DNA from: Azospirillum brasilense
GTDB taxonomy: Bacteria; Pseudomonadota; Alphaproteobacteria; Azospirillales; Azospirillaceae
Assembly (NCBI RefSeq): GCF_001315015.1
Contig: NZ_CP012916.1
Coordinates: forward strand, 450,001 to 514,000
Direction of reading: 5' to 3'
DNA length: 64,000 nucleotides
In this document: piece after piece, positions 27,525 to 40,629 of the stretch
Layout of the letters: every line of letters starts with the position of its first letter
Position numbering within the stretch: the first letter of the stretch is position 1
Notes under the pieces: model-generated
Databases searched by the model: none
The model's input: the letters and a program-made list of their open reading frames with translations, nothing else
Told to the model about the DNA's origin: nothing
Position numbers and translations under genes: made by a program

Positions 27525-29237
27525 TCAATGGTCCTGGCCGCGTTCGCGCCGGCCCCGCTCGATGATGACGTGCGACAGGTAGGTGCCCAGCCCGACGATG
27601 ACGACGGCGAAGACGCCCAGCGCCGCCCCGGGACCGCGCCCGGCCGCCGACTGCATATAGACGTAGAGGCCGTAGGCCAGCGGCGCGTCGCTCTGCGAAT
27701 GGACCAGCATGATGGTCGCCGACAGCTCGACCGCCGCGGTGGCGAAGCTGGTGACGAAGCCGGCCAGGATGCCGCCGGACATCAGCGGCACGACCACCCG
27801 GCTGATGGTGCGCAGTTTGGTGGCGCCCAGATTCTCGGCCGCCTCCTCCAGCGAGTTGCTGACCTGCTGCAGGGCCGCGGTGCAGGCGCGCAGCGCGTAG
27901 GGCAGGCGCCGGATCGCCAGCGCGAAGACCAGGATCAGCCAGAAGCCGGACAGCGGCTGCCCGGTGAAGGGCATGGGCACGTCGTAGAAGCTGCGCAGAT
28001 AGCCGATGCCCAGCACCACGCCCGGCACCGCCAGCGCCGCCATGGCGATGTAATCCAGCCATTGCCGGCCCGGCAGCTTGCTGCGCAGCACCAGATAGGC
28101 GATGGCCGTGCCGATCACCACGTCGAGCAGTGCCGCCAGCGAGGCGTAGAGCAGCGTGTTGGTGATGTACTGGCCGCTCTCCAGGAAGACCGTCCCGTAA
28201 TGCTTCATCGTGAAGGCGTCGGGGAACGGGCTGAAGGACCAGATCGTCGCGAAGGACAGCAGCGTCAGGCCGATGTGCGGCGCCAGCACCAGCACCAGGA
28301 TCAGCAGAACGACCGCGTAGGCCGCCACCAGCTCCAGCGGCTTCATGCGCCGCCGCGCCAGACCGCCGCCACCGCGCTGGACGGTCGCGTAGTCCTTGCC
28401 CTTCATCGCCAGCGCCGACACCCAGAGGGCGAGCAGCGAGCAGACGATCAGCACCACCGAGATCACGTAGCCCATCGGGTCGGCGATGCCGATGGAGGAG
28501 ATGCGCAGGTAGGCCTGCGGCGCCAGCATGTCGTTGACGTTGAGCAGCAGCGGCGTGCCGAGGTCGTCGAACACCTTGATGAAGACCAGCGACGCGCCGG
28601 CGACGTAGCCCGGCATGGCCAGCGGGAAGACGATGCGGCGGAACAGCCGGAAGCCGTGGCAACCCAGGTTCTGCGCCGATTCCTCCATCGCCCGGTCGAT
28701 GTTCTTCAGGCTGGCCGACAGGTTGATGAGGATGAACGGGAAATAGTGGATGCTCTGCACGAAGATGACGCCGTTCAGCCCCTCCATGAAGGGAATGGAG
28801 ATGCCGAAATGGTCGCGCAGCAGCAGGTTGACCGTGCCGTTGCGCCCGAACAGCAGCTGCATCGCCACGGCGCCGATGAAGGGCGGCATGATCAGCGGGA
28901 TGATGCCCAGGCTCTGGATCAGCACGGCGCCGCGGAACTCGAAGCGCGTCGTCAGATAGGCCAGCGGCAGGGCCAGCGCGCTCGCCACCACCACCGACAT
29001 GGCGGAGACGTAGAAGGAGTTCCAGAACGACCGCATGAACAGGTCGTTGCGGAAGAAGTCGGCGAAGTTGATCAGGGTGAAGGACCCGGTCGTCTTGTCC
29101 TGGAAGGCGACGAAGATGACCTGGACGACCGGCACGACGAGGAACAGCAGCAGGAACAGCGCGATCAGCACAGCCGCCACCGCCGGCCCCGGCCGCACGC
29201 GCGCGATGCTTTCGCGCGTGAGCGCAAGAGACGTCAT
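27525..29237 (-). CDS. ABC transporter permease, double FbpB-type
   Basis: A 570-residue membrane protein made of two fused permease domains (about 1-285 and 300-570), with roughly twelve membrane helices. Each half has an EAA loop: EESAQNLGCHGFRLFRRIVFP in the first and LEEAAENLGATKLRTISRV in the second. This layout is typical of FbpB and of the phosphonate/phosphoglycerate-type importers. It follows the binding-protein gene after a GC-rich hairpin and precedes the ATPase by 14 nt. Confidence 0.93.
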   Translation of the reverse strand: MTSLALTRESIARVRPGPAVAAVLIALFLLLFLVVPVVQVIFVAFQDKTTGSFTLINFADFFRNDLFMRSFWNSFYVSAMSVVVASALALPLAYLTTRFEFRGAVLIQSLGIIPLIMPPFIGAVAMQLLFGRNGTVNLLLRDHFGISIPFMEGLNGVIFVQSIHYFPFILINLSASLKNIDRAMEESAQNLGCHGFRLFRRIVFPLAMPGYVAGASLVFIKVFDDLGTPLLLNVNDMLAPQAYLRISSIGIADPMGYVISVVLIVCSLLALWVSALAMKGKDYATVQRGGGGLARRRMKPLELVAAYAVVLLILVLVLAPHIGLTLLSFATIWSFSPFPDAFTMKHYGTVFLESGQYITNTLLYASLAALLDVVIGTAIAYLVLRSKLPGRQWLDYIAMAALAVPGVVLGIGYLRSFYDVPMPFTGQPLSGFWLILVFALAIRRLPYALRACTAALQQVSNSLEEAAENLGATKLRTISRVVVPLMSGGILAGFVTSFATAAVELSATIMLVHSQSDAPLAYGLYVYMQSAAGRGPGAALGVFAVVIVGLGTYLSHVIIERGRRERGQDH

Positions 29238-29273
29238 GGTTCAGCCCAATGGTATCGGGGGAGAAGGCGAGGC

Positions 29274-29296
29274 GGGGCGCCCGCGCGGGGCGCCCC
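29274..29296 (-). terminator. Intercistronic hairpin after the second binding-protein gene
   Basis: GGGGCGCC and GGCGCCCC form a perfect 8-bp stem with a 7-nt loop, 16 nt after the binding-protein stop (29313) and 36 nt before the permease ATG on the minus strand. There is no T run. It matches the placement of the hairpin at 18272-18294. Confidence 0.5.
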
Positions 29297-29312
29297 TCCC
29301 ATCACGCTCGGG

Positions 29313-30659
29313 TCAGCGGGCCAGCGCCAGGGCCTCTTCGGCCTTCTTGCGGGCGGCGGCGTAGTTGTCCTTGGCGAAGGCGGCCCACTTCTGCTCGACC
29401 TGGGCCTGACGCTCCGGCACGGCGTCGGTGGCGGTCTTGCGCTCCACCGTGAAGGCGCCGGCGAGCTGCGGGTCGGCGGCCTCCTGGGCGGTCACCGGCA
29501 TGGCGGCGACGAGGTCGCGCGCCTCGGCCAGCAGCGCCTTGGCCTTGTCGTTGGGCTTCTTGGCCAGCGCGGCGTCGGCCTGATGGATGGCGCGGGTCGC
29601 CGCCTTCAGACCGTCGAGCTGGAAGGTGATGAGCTGGTCGAACAGCGCGTCCACCACGTTGTAGCGGGCCTGCGACACCTCGACGTCGAAGTTCACCTGC
29701 GAGCCGAGCGAGGTGTCCTTGAACGGGTTCGGGTAGTCGGCCGGCGCCTTGGCGTAGGTGGCCGGGTTGACCGGCAGGCGGCGGATGGCCGGCTGCAGCA
29801 GCACCTCCTGGCCCTGCGGCGACAGGATGAAGTCGACGAAGGTCTCGGCGGCGGCCTTGTTGGGGGCGTTCTTCACGATGCCGATGTTGGCCGGCACGAT
29901 GGTGGTGACCGTCGGATAGACGAACTCCACCGGGAAGCCCGAGGCCTGGGACGACAGCGCGAAGAAGTCGATCACGATGCCGATGCCGAAGCTGCCGGAG
30001 TTCACGCCGTCCGGCACGCCGAAGCTGCGCTCGGTGATGGTGCGGTAGTTGCCGGCGATCTCCTTGTTGGTCCGCCAGCCCTTCTCCCAGCCCTCGCCCT
30101 GGAGGATGGTCTCGATGGTCAGGTGCGTGGTGCCGGAGCGCGACGGGGCGGAGATGGCGACATGGTCGTAATAGACCGGCTTGGCGAGGTCCGACCACTC
30201 CTTGGGGGCCGGCAGCTCGTTGGCCTTCATGTAGCGGCTGTTCCACATGATGCCGTAGCCCGAGGCGGCGAAGCCGGCGTACATGCCTTCCGGGTCGTTG
30301 ATCGGGTAGGCGCCGACCTTCTCCGGGATGCCCTCGACCTTCGGCTTGTAGGCCTGCAGCAGGTTGGCGCCCTTCAGAACCTCGAAGGCGTCGGGGGCGG
30401 AGGCCCAGAACAGGTCGGTGCCGTTGTTCGACGCCGTCTCCTGAAGATACTTCACGCCCGCGTTGGTGTTGCGGTTCAGGACCTCCAGCGTGACCTTCGG
30501 ATAGGCCTTCTGGAAGGCCTGCTGGAACGCGCTGGTCAGGTCCTTCGGGAAGGAGGTGACGACGACCAGCTTGCCCGACGGGTCCTGGGCGAAGGCGGCG
30601 GTGCTGGAAGCGAGCAGGACGGCCAGGGCGGCCGCGACGCCGTGCAGCGTGCGAGACAT
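29313..30659 (-). CDS. ABC transporter substrate-binding protein (AfuA/PgtC-like)
   Basis: A 448-residue periplasmic binding protein with a signal peptide ending near residue 24 (SSTAAFA). The mature domain begins with LVVVTSFPKDL and has FWASAPDAFEVLK, INDPEGMYAGFAASGYG and ISAPSRSGTTHLTIETIL. About 120 further residues form a helical C-terminal extension. It shares these blocks, at low divergence, with the sensory binding protein at 38346-39737, so the two probably bind the same ligand. A sigma-54 promoter lies 40 nt upstream. The ligand is likely a phosphorylated organic acid by context, but iron or aminoethylphosphonate cannot be excluded. Confidence 0.92.
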   Translation of the reverse strand: MSRTLHGVAAALAVLLASSTAAFAQDPSGKLVVVTSFPKDLTSAFQQAFQKAYPKVTLEVLNRNTNAGVKYLQETASNNGTDLFWASAPDAFEVLKGANLLQAYKPKVEGIPEKVGAYPINDPEGMYAGFAASGYGIMWNSRYMKANELPAPKEWSDLAKPVYYDHVAISAPSRSGTTHLTIETILQGEGWEKGWRTNKEIAGNYRTITERSFGVPDGVNSGSFGIGIVIDFFALSSQASGFPVEFVYPTVTTIVPANIGIVKNAPNKAAAETFVDFILSPQGQEVLLQPAIRRLPVNPATYAKAPADYPNPFKDTSLGSQVNFDVEVSQARYNVVDALFDQLITFQLDGLKAATRAIHQADAALAKKPNDKAKALLAEARDLVAAMPVTAQEAADPQLAGAFTVERKTATDAVPERQAQVEQKWAAFAKDNYAAARKKAEEALALAR

Positions 30660-30698
30660 AGGTATGGTTCCTCCCAGTGTTTTTCTGCGCGCTCTTTC

Positions 30699-30714
30699 AG
30701 CAATCCGCGTGCCA
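30699..30714 (-). promoter_or_regulatory. Sigma-54 promoter of the binding-protein/ABC operon
   Basis: On the minus strand this reads TGGCACG-CGGA-TTGCT, an exact match to the sigma-54 consensus (-24 GG and -12 GC with correct spacing). The -12 GC lies about 40 nt before the ATG at 30659, giving a leader of about 30 nt. A sigma-54-dependent activator is encoded at 34581-35942. Confidence 0.88.
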
Positions 30715-30753
30715 GACCGTTCGCAGGCGAATTCACTGGGGTCGCGCCGGGAA

Positions 30754-30794
30754 GATGGGTAAAGCCGGTAACATTGGGTGCGTGCGATGGGTAA
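30754..30794 (-). promoter_or_regulatory. Candidate upstream activator sites for the sigma-54 promoter
   Basis: GATGGGTAA occurs twice (30754-30762 and 30786-30794), 32 bp apart or about three helical turns. The flanks are also similar (AAGCCGG and ACGGCGG). They lie about 40-80 bp upstream of the -24 element, where enhancer-binding activators usually bind. A partial third copy (CCGGTAAC) lies between them. Confidence 0.5.
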
Positions 30795-31208
30795 CGGCGG
30801 GAACAGGAAGATCCGGCCTCAGGGCGTCGCCGGTCTCAACCCGGGATCGGAGGTTTTCCCACCCGGAAGCGAAGCCCGATGGCGAGGCCCCGCGACGAAG
30901 AAGGCGACGCCCCGACCAAAAGCGTTACCGCCTTTCAAAGTATCCAGCCTCTCCTTGAATGGGTTTGCACGGCGCATCGGTGATTGAATAAAACATTAAA
31001 AGCAAAAACAAATCGCGAAAACCCTGCAAGCCACTGATTGAGAACAAAACAACACGTTCCTACATTTAAAACACAATCGTATTCCCAGAAACATTGTCAT
31101 TTATGAAGCCGATTCGAGCGCCTTGACCGCCGATCACGATTGCTATTTCACTTGGCGGCCCTCCCGACAATCGATGCGCACACAAAATGAACTTTTGAAG
31201 GAATTGCC

Positions 31209-32886
31209 ATGTCATGGCTCCATTCGATCGTCAATCAAGCCCCGGAAATCGCGTTATTTCTTTCCCTGGCAGGCGGCTATTGGATCGGCAAATTTCAATT
31301 CGGTAAATTTCAGCTTGGCGGTGTCGCCGGATCCTTGCTGGTCGCCGTGGTGATCAGCCAGATCGGCGTGTCGGTCGACAACGGCGTCAAAGCGGTTCTC
31401 TTCGCTTTGTTCATTTACGCGGTCGGCTTCGAAAGCGGACCGAAGTTTTTTCAATCGCTCGGCCGGCAGTCGATCCGCGAAATCATCCTGGCGGCGGTCC
31501 TGGCGGTCAGCGGTCTGATCACCGTCGTGGTCATGGCCCGCCTGACCGGGCTCGACAAGGGGCTGGCGGCGGGCATCGCGTCCGGCGGGCTGACCCAGTC
31601 GGCCATCATCGGCACGGCCGGCTCGGCCATCGGCAAGCTCGGGCTGCCGGCGGAGGAGGTGCAGCGCCTCCAGGGCAACGTCGCGGTCGGCTACGCCGTC
31701 ACCTACATCTTCGGGTCGTTCGGCGCCATCCTGGTCTGCGTCAACCTACTGCCCTGGATCATGAAGCGCAGCATCCGCGACGACGCCATCAAGGCGGAAA
31801 CCGCGATGCTGGCCGGCGCCCATTTCCTGGCGCGCGGCGAGGAATACGCCATGCCGCCCCTGGTCGGGCGCCTCTACCGGATCGAGCGGGCGGCCGGGCG
31901 GACGGTGGCGCAGATCGAGGCGGACTCCGCCGACGGTCCGGTCAGCGTGGAGCGGGTGAAGCGCAACAACGCGCTGATCGGGATGCAGCCGGACCTGCGA
32001 CTGGAGGCCGGGGACGTCGTGCTGCTGGTCGGAAGGCGGTCCGGGGTCGTCGGCCTTGCCGACACGCTCGGCCCGGAGCTTCAGTCCTCGCAGGGCATGG
32101 ACCTCATCATGCTGGTGCGCGACGTCGCCATCACCAACCCCGCCTTCGTGCACCGCACCGTCGCCGAGATCCGCAAAGTGTCCTCGGCCAACCTGTACCA
32201 CGGCGTCTATGTGACCGGCCTCAAGCGGAGCGACCGGCCGCTGCCGATCGCCCCCGACACGGTGATCGAGGCCGGCGACGTCGTCACGCTCTACGGCACC
32301 GCCGAGGACGTGCAGCGCGTCGCCGCGTCGGTGGGGACGGAGGTCATCGCGAGCGACAAGACCGACTTTATCTACCACGGGCTGGGCTTGGCGCTGGGCC
32401 TGCTCGTCGGCCTCGCCGTCATCCGCATCGGCGACATTCCGCTGACGCTGGGCGCCGGCGGCGGCGCCCTGCTGGCCGGTCTGCTGTTCGGCTGGTACCG
32501 CACCCGCAACCTCGCCATCGGCAACATGCCGACGCCGGCCTCCACGCTGCTGCGCGACCTGGGCCTGGCCGGCTTCGTCGCCGTGGTCGGCCTGCAATCG
32601 GGCCGGCAGGCGGTCAGCACCGTGATCGAGAGCGGGCTGAGCATCTTCCTGGTCGGCGTGGTCGTGACGCTGGTGCCGATGATCATCACCCTGTTCGTCG
32701 GGCGCACCCTGCTGCGCTACGACAACGCGGCCATCTTCGCCGGCGCGCTCGCCGGGTCGCGGAGCGCCAACCCCGCCTTCGGCGAGGTGCTCGACAAGGC
32801 CGGCAATTCCATCCCGACCGTTCCCTTCGCCATCACCTACGCGCTGGCGAACGTCTTCCTGACCCTGCTGGGGCCGCTGGTGGTGG

Positions 32887-32897
<11 letters not shown>
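31209..32897 (+). CDS. aspT: Aspartate:alanine antiporter AspT
   Basis: A 562-residue membrane exchanger that takes in aspartate and expels alanine. About ten or eleven membrane helices in two blocks (1-190 and 390-562) flank a cytoplasmic region. That region has two RCK/TrkA_C-like domains, ending GDVVLLVGRRSGV and GDVVTLYGTAEDV. The C-terminal signature GALAGSRSANPAFGEVLDKAG matches the AspT family. The next gene encodes the matching decarboxylase, which strongly supports the substrate. A strong ribosome binding site (AAGGAATTGCC) precedes the ATG. An 18-bp tandem duplication covers its stop codon. Confidence 0.93.
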
Positions 32898-34568
<1,671 letters not shown>

Positions 34569-34580
34569 CGCTCTCCGCTC

Positions 34581-35934
<1,354 letters not shown>

Positions 35935-35942
<8 letters not shown>

Positions 35943-38349
35943 GGGTCAGGGTCAGCAGGAAGGCGGTTCCGCCGGGGCCGCTCTCGGCCACCGACAGGGC
36001 ACCGCCGAAGTCCCGCACGATGTTGTAGGAGATCGAGAGGCCGAGGCCCAGCCCGGCGCCCACCGGCTTGGTCGTGAAGAAGGGGTCGAACACCTGCCCG
36101 GCCACCGCGTCGGGAATGCCGGGGCCGCTGTCGCGCACCGTGATGCGGACGGTGTCGTCCGCCGCCTCCGCGGCGATGGCGACCCGGCGCCGGGGCGCGT
36201 GGGCCACGGCGTCCAGCGCGTTGCTCAGCAGGTTGACCAGCACCTGCTCCAGCCGCACCTCCTCGGCGCGGACGCGCAGCGGCGCGCTGTCCTCCGGCAG
36301 CTCCACCGCCAACTCCACGGACTCCTCGCGCAGCCGGTCGCCGAACAGGGAAAGCGCGCCCTGCACCACCGGCGCCAGTTCCACCGCGCCCAGACGGGTG
36401 TCGGGGCGGCGGGCGAAGCGCTTCAGATGGTTGGTGATGTTGGCCATGCGGGCGGTCAGGTCGGCGATCTTGCCGAGGTTGCCCTCCGCCTCCGCGACCC
36501 GGCCGAGCGCGATCAGCTTGCGCCCGTTGTGGGCGTAGGAGCGGATGGCCGACAGCGGCTGGTTCAGCTCGTGCCCCACCCCGGCGGCGAGCTGGCCGAG
36601 CGCCGCCAGCTTGCCGGCCTGCACCAGCTCCGCCTGGGTGTCGCGCAGGTCGCGCTCGGCGCGCTGGTGCTCGGCGATGGACCGCTCCAGCCGCGCGTTG
36701 GTGGTGCGCAGATCAGCGGTGCGCTCCGCCACCGTGCGCTCCAGAAGCTGTTGCGCCTCCACCCGCTCCGTCATGTCCGTCAGGGTGACGATGAAGCGCT
36801 GCTGCTGGCGCCGCCGGAAGGGGCGGATGCCCACCTGGACCGGCACCGGACGGCCGTTCGGCCGTTGCCCGGCGGTCAGGATGGAGAGGGACGGCGCCGC
36901 CTCCTCCGGCGCAGCGCGAGCCTCGCGGAAGAAGTCCTCCACGCGCCGTGCGCCGGCGGGCTCCAGCCGGTCCGCCAGACGCCCGTCCGCCCCACCCTCC
37001 GGCGCGGCGATCAGGGCGGCGGCCAGCGGGTTGACGAACTCGATCACCCCGTCGGCGTCGGTGGTCGCCAGCCCGGCCTGGGCGTTGTCGATGATGGCCT
37101 GGGCGTTGGCCTCCTCCACCGCGATGGCGGTGTCGCGGAAGACCAGCAGGGCCGCGGCCATCTGCGACAGCTCGTCGTTGCCGCCGAGTGGAATGTCGGC
37201 CTGCAGGTTCCCGGCGGCGATCTCGTGCGCCGCGCTGCCCAGCCGCGTCAGGCGGGAGATGATGCTGCGGTTGACGTACAGCCAGGCCACCAACACCGCC
37301 ACCAGCAGGCTGACCAGCGCGCTCGCCAGCAGGGCCGACCGTCCTTCGGCGATGGCCTGGGCCGACCGCGCCGCGGCAGCGCGCGAGGTGGTTTCCACCG
37401 ACTGCACCTGCTGGGCGATCAGGCCGTTCAGCCGGGCCACCAGTTTCCGGTTCTCGGTCAGCAGGCCCTGCCCCTGGTCGGCCGCGGCCAATTCCGCGCG
37501 GCGCAGCTCCGGGATGCTGCCCTCGCCGCGGGCCAGTTCCAACAGGCGGGCGACCACCTGCCCCAGCGACACGCCATCCGCCCAGTCCTTCAGCGTGGCG
37601 AGGTCATGCTGAAGGCGGTCCGCAGTCTCCTCCAGGAAACCCGCGTTGTCGTCCAACGCCTCGGTGGTGGCCAGCGTCGCAGCCCGCGCGATCAGCCCGA
37701 CCGCGAGGTTGCCGTTCGCGCCGATCTGAAGCACCGCCTCGCTGCGCCGGCTCTCCTCGCGCAGCACGCGGACCGCCCCGGCGGAGCGGGTGCCGGTTTC
37801 CACGGAGCCCAGCGCGCTCTGGATGTTGAAACGGGCGTCGGCGACCAGCGGCTCGATCTCATCGAGGAAGTCGGCATGCAGCCAGCGCAACCGCTCGATG
37901 CTTTCCTGGTTGCGGCGGGCCAGCGCCAGCCGGTGCCGCACGGTCGCGTCGATGTCGGCCAGGTTGTGGCCGAGCGCGTCCACCATCGGGCGCAATCCCG
38001 GGACGCCGCGCTCCCCCTCCGCCGCGAGCAGGCGCAGCGCGGCGAGCCGGCGGCCCAGCGCGTCGCGGATGGCGCCCAGCTCCTGCTCCGTCCGGGCGTT
38101 GGCGAGGATCGGCGCGGTGGCGATGATGCTGCCGCCCTCCTCCGCCAAGCGCGCGGCAAGGCCCAAAGCGGGCAAATGGCTCTCCGCGAACTCGTCCAGT
38201 GTGCCGCCCAGCCGGTCGTAGGACAGCCAGCCCAGCCCGCAGGCGACCACCGACAGCGCCGCGACCGCGACGAAGGCCAGCAGCAGCCGTGCCCGGATGC
38301 CGAACCGCACGGGACCGGGAGCCTGCCCGGCGACGGCTTCCGCGCTCAT
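35935..38349 (-). CDS. Sensor histidine kinase, PgtB/TorS-like
   Basis: An 804-residue kinase. A first membrane helix near residues 22-42 is followed by a long helical periplasmic domain (about 45-340), probably a four-helix bundle as in TorS. A second helix (ALVSLLVAVLVAWLYV), HAMP, a PAS domain (AGLATTDADGVIEFVNP) and a coiled coil follow. The H-box is GVGHELNQPLSAIRSY with His593, and the ATPase domain has ARDSGPGIPD-type and GLGLSISYNIV motifs. The start at 38349 overlaps the stop of the binding-protein gene (ATGA). Such kinases often read a periplasmic binding protein, here the product of the overlapping gene. Confidence 0.93.
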
Positions 38350-39737
38350 GGCCAAACCCCTTCGCCGCTGGCCACGCGCAGGATGATCAGCGCGCGCTCC
38401 GCCAGGGCCAGCGCCTCGTCCAGCCGTTGCTGGGAGAAGGCCCGCCACGCGGCCTCCAGCTCCGCCTGCCGGCTGGACACGGGAAGCCCCCGCGCCGGTC
38501 GGCGCAGCGCCATGGAGAAGGCGGGGTCGGCGGCCTCCGTGGTGGAAACCGGGACGGCGGTGGCCGCCACCCGCGCGGCGCGCAGCAGGTCGGCCGCAAC
38601 CGGCTCGTGGGCGGCGGCGCCGTAGAGGGCGGACAGACGCGCCTCCCCCTCGTGGATCAGCTGCCAGACCCGGTTCAGCGTCTTGACCCGGAAGGTCACC
38701 AGCTCGTCGAACAGCAGGTTCACCAGCTCGTAGCGGGCGCCGGACAGGGCGCGGTCGAACAGAAACAGGTCGTCCCCCGTTTCCGTCCGGTAGGGATCGG
38801 GATAGCCGGCGGGGGCCGCCGTGTAGGCGTCGGGCCGCACCGGCAGCCGCTGGATATCCGGGCGGACGAGCAGCGCCTGACCGGCCGGCGACAGCAGGAA
38901 ATCGATGAAGGCCCGCGCCCCATCCGGGTTCGGCGCGCCGCGCAGCAACGCCACGCTGGCGGGAAAAAACAGGCTGTCGGCGGGATAGGCGAAGCGCAGA
39001 TCGTCCTCGTCCGAACCGGCGGACTGCCCAAGAAAGTCGATGCTCAGCCCGACGCCGAAGCGTCCTTTGGCGATGCCGTCCACCACACCGTAGCTGCGTG
39101 CCGTCACGGTGGCGAGATTCCCGGCGATCTCCAGCCAGGTCGCCCAGCCGCGCTCCCATCCCTGCATCTGCAGCACGGTTTCGACCATCAGATGCATGGT
39201 GCCGGAGCGCGACGGGGCCGTGATGCCGAGATGCCGGGCATAGGCGGGGTGGCGAAGGTCCTCCCACCGCTTCGGCGTCGGCAGACCATGACGGTCGAGG
39301 TAGCGCTGGTTCCACAACAACCCGTAGCCCGACAGCGCGAAGCCGAGATAGGCGCCGTCCGGATCGTTGATCGGCTGGTTCCCGACCGTCGGCGGCGCTC
39401 CCGTCGGGGGCGGTGCGACCGGCTCCAGGCGCCTGGCCGTCTTCAACACTTCGAAGGCGTCGGGCGCGGACGCCCAGAAGACGTCCACCCCGCCGTCACT
39501 CCGTTCCTGCAATTGGCTGATCGCGGCGGTGGTCTTCGTGTTGACGATGCGCAGACGCCAGTCAGGGTGCGCCGCCTCGAACGCTTCCCGCACGGGTTCG
39601 TAAAAGCCCGCGGGAAAGGATGTCAGGATGGTGACCGCGCCATCCGTATCCTGCCCAGCCGCAATTCCCGGCGGCAGGAACGGGACCAGCAAGAGAGCGG
39701 CGACGAGGCGCCCGGCAAAAGCACGCAATCCAATCAT
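38346..39737 (-). CDS. Sensory periplasmic binding protein, PgtC-like
   Basis: A 463-residue periplasmic binding protein with a signal peptide (FAGRLVAALLLVPFLPPGIAAG). It repeats the blocks of the transporter binding protein at 29313-30659: VFWASAPDAFEVLK, INDPDGAYLGFALSGYG and ITAPSRSGTMHLMVETVL. I place the start at the ATG at 39737 because it begins the signal peptide. ATGA overlap with the kinase gene shows coupling. PgtC of Salmonella, which tells the PgtB kinase about phosphoglycerate, is the nearest characterised arrangement I know. The ligand here is inferred. Confidence 0.9.
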   Translation of the reverse strand: MIGLRAFAGRLVAALLLVPFLPPGIAAGQDTDGAVTILTSFPAGFYEPVREAFEAAHPDWRLRIVNTKTTAAISQLQERSDGGVDVFWASAPDAFEVLKTARRLEPVAPPPTGAPPTVGNQPINDPDGAYLGFALSGYGLLWNQRYLDRHGLPTPKRWEDLRHPAYARHLGITAPSRSGTMHLMVETVLQMQGWERGWATWLEIAGNLATVTARSYGVVDGIAKGRFGVGLSIDFLGQSAGSDEDDLRFAYPADSLFFPASVALLRGAPNPDGARAFIDFLLSPAGQALLVRPDIQRLPVRPDAYTAAPAGYPDPYRTETGDDLFLFDRALSGARYELVNLLFDELVTFRVKTLNRVWQLIHEGEARLSALYGAAAHEPVAADLLRAARVAATAVPVSTTEAADPAFSMALRRPARGLPVSSRQAELEAAWRAFSQQRLDEALALAERALIILRVASGEGVWP

Positions 39738-39885
39738 GACGGAGAACACTGTGCGGGCGCCTCCATCCCTTTGTCCAACGGTTTGATCCGCTTCGGGATC
39801 GTCTGCATCCGCCGCCGCGTCCGATTTGATCCGCATGCTCACGCTGCGCAACGCGCGGACAATCCGGCGACGAGAAAGCCGCAAT

Positions 39886-40629
39886 CTACCTGATTGCGGG
39901 GCCTATCGTAATCTCTGTCTTCCCTTCTTCAGACACGTATTTCTGGGCAAATCCCTTGGCAAGCGTCGAGAGCACTTTGTCGAAGGAACCGGACTGGAAC
40001 CCCAGATCCGCAAATTTCTGCCCGGCCGCCTGCTCTTTCGACGTTGCGAAGAAACGTTCATCGCCCCCTTTGAGCGTGTAGGCTTTCATCGGCATGCCGA
40101 TACCAGCCAACTGGTCCCAGGAATCCTGCATATCCTTCAGGTCTGCGCTCAGCTTACTCAGCGCAGCCAAGCGGTCTTGGGGACTCATCCCAGGCGCATA
40201 CATGGCAGCGCGCCGGCTTTCCAACTCTGACTCCATACGATCCGAGATGGCCTTCATGCTTTGCTGCCGCGCCGCTCCGTCAGGCGAGCGACCCGCCTCG
40301 GCGTCCTCCTTCGCGGTCTGCCAGAACGCTTTCTTGCGCCCCGATTTCAGGGCGGACGACAGCGCATCGTTGAGTTCGTCCGCCGACAGCGCGCCACTGG
40401 AAACGAACTTGCCCAGCGACATCCGATCATCGGCCGGAAGATTCGTGAACAGGTCGAGCGCATCGCCCTTGAGCGCCGATGCCAGATTGCTGAGGTCGAC
40501 CTTGTGGGTCGTGGAGGGAGTTGGTCCGCTCCCGTCCGTGGCGCCAGTTTTCGCCATGGCGGGTTTCGCTTGGACGGAGGCTGCTGCGGTGGCCTGGAAC
40601 AAGGATGCCGAAACCCCGGAAATTCCCAT
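39886..40629 (-). CDS. Orphan hypothetical protein, 247 aa
   Basis: I do not recognise this protein. It starts MGISGVSASLFQATAAASVQ and is rich in Ser, Ala and Lys, with no signal peptide or membrane helix. The middle (about 45-160) looks helical (LSNLASALKGDALDLF, SMKAISDRMESELESRRAAM), and residues 160-247 are mixed. Codons use A and T at third positions more than the neighbours do, and the upstream 100 nt are AT-rich, so recent acquisition is possible. The N-terminal MGISGVSAS resembles secreted flagellar-type or effector N-termini, but that is only an impression. Confidence 0.7.
   Translation of the reverse strand: MGISGVSASLFQATAAASVQAKPAMAKTGATDGSGPTPSTTHKVDLSNLASALKGDALDLFTNLPADDRMSLGKFVSSGALSADELNDALSSALKSGRKKAFWQTAKEDAEAGRSPDGAARQQSMKAISDRMESELESRRAAMYAPGMSPQDRLAALSKLSADLKDMQDSWDQLAGIGMPMKAYTLKGGDERFFATSKEQAAGQKFADLGFQSGSFDKVLSTLAKGFAQKYVSEEGKTEITIGPAIR

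Larger units (their letters stand above)
30660..31208. promoter_or_regulatory. Divergent control region between ABC operon and aspT
   Basis: This 549-nt gap has no convincing gene. The half nearest the binding-protein gene holds the sigma-54 promoter and a pair of direct repeats. The half nearest aspT (about 30950-31208) is strikingly AT-rich for this genome, with several A runs, and probably contains the aspT promoter. I cannot place a confident sigma-70 box there; TTGCAC at 30965 followed by ATAAAA is a weak possibility. Confidence 0.6.

Noticed and set aside
26365-28662. 765-residue frame read as a permease-ATPase fusion
   Set aside because: The upstream part is an out-of-frame shadow of the permease. 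The ATPase has its own start at 27510.
27528-30794. 1088-residue plus-strand frame opposite the ABC transporter
   Set aside because: It is a shadow of the permease and binding-protein genes, with repetitive Gln/Arg/His-rich content and no domain.
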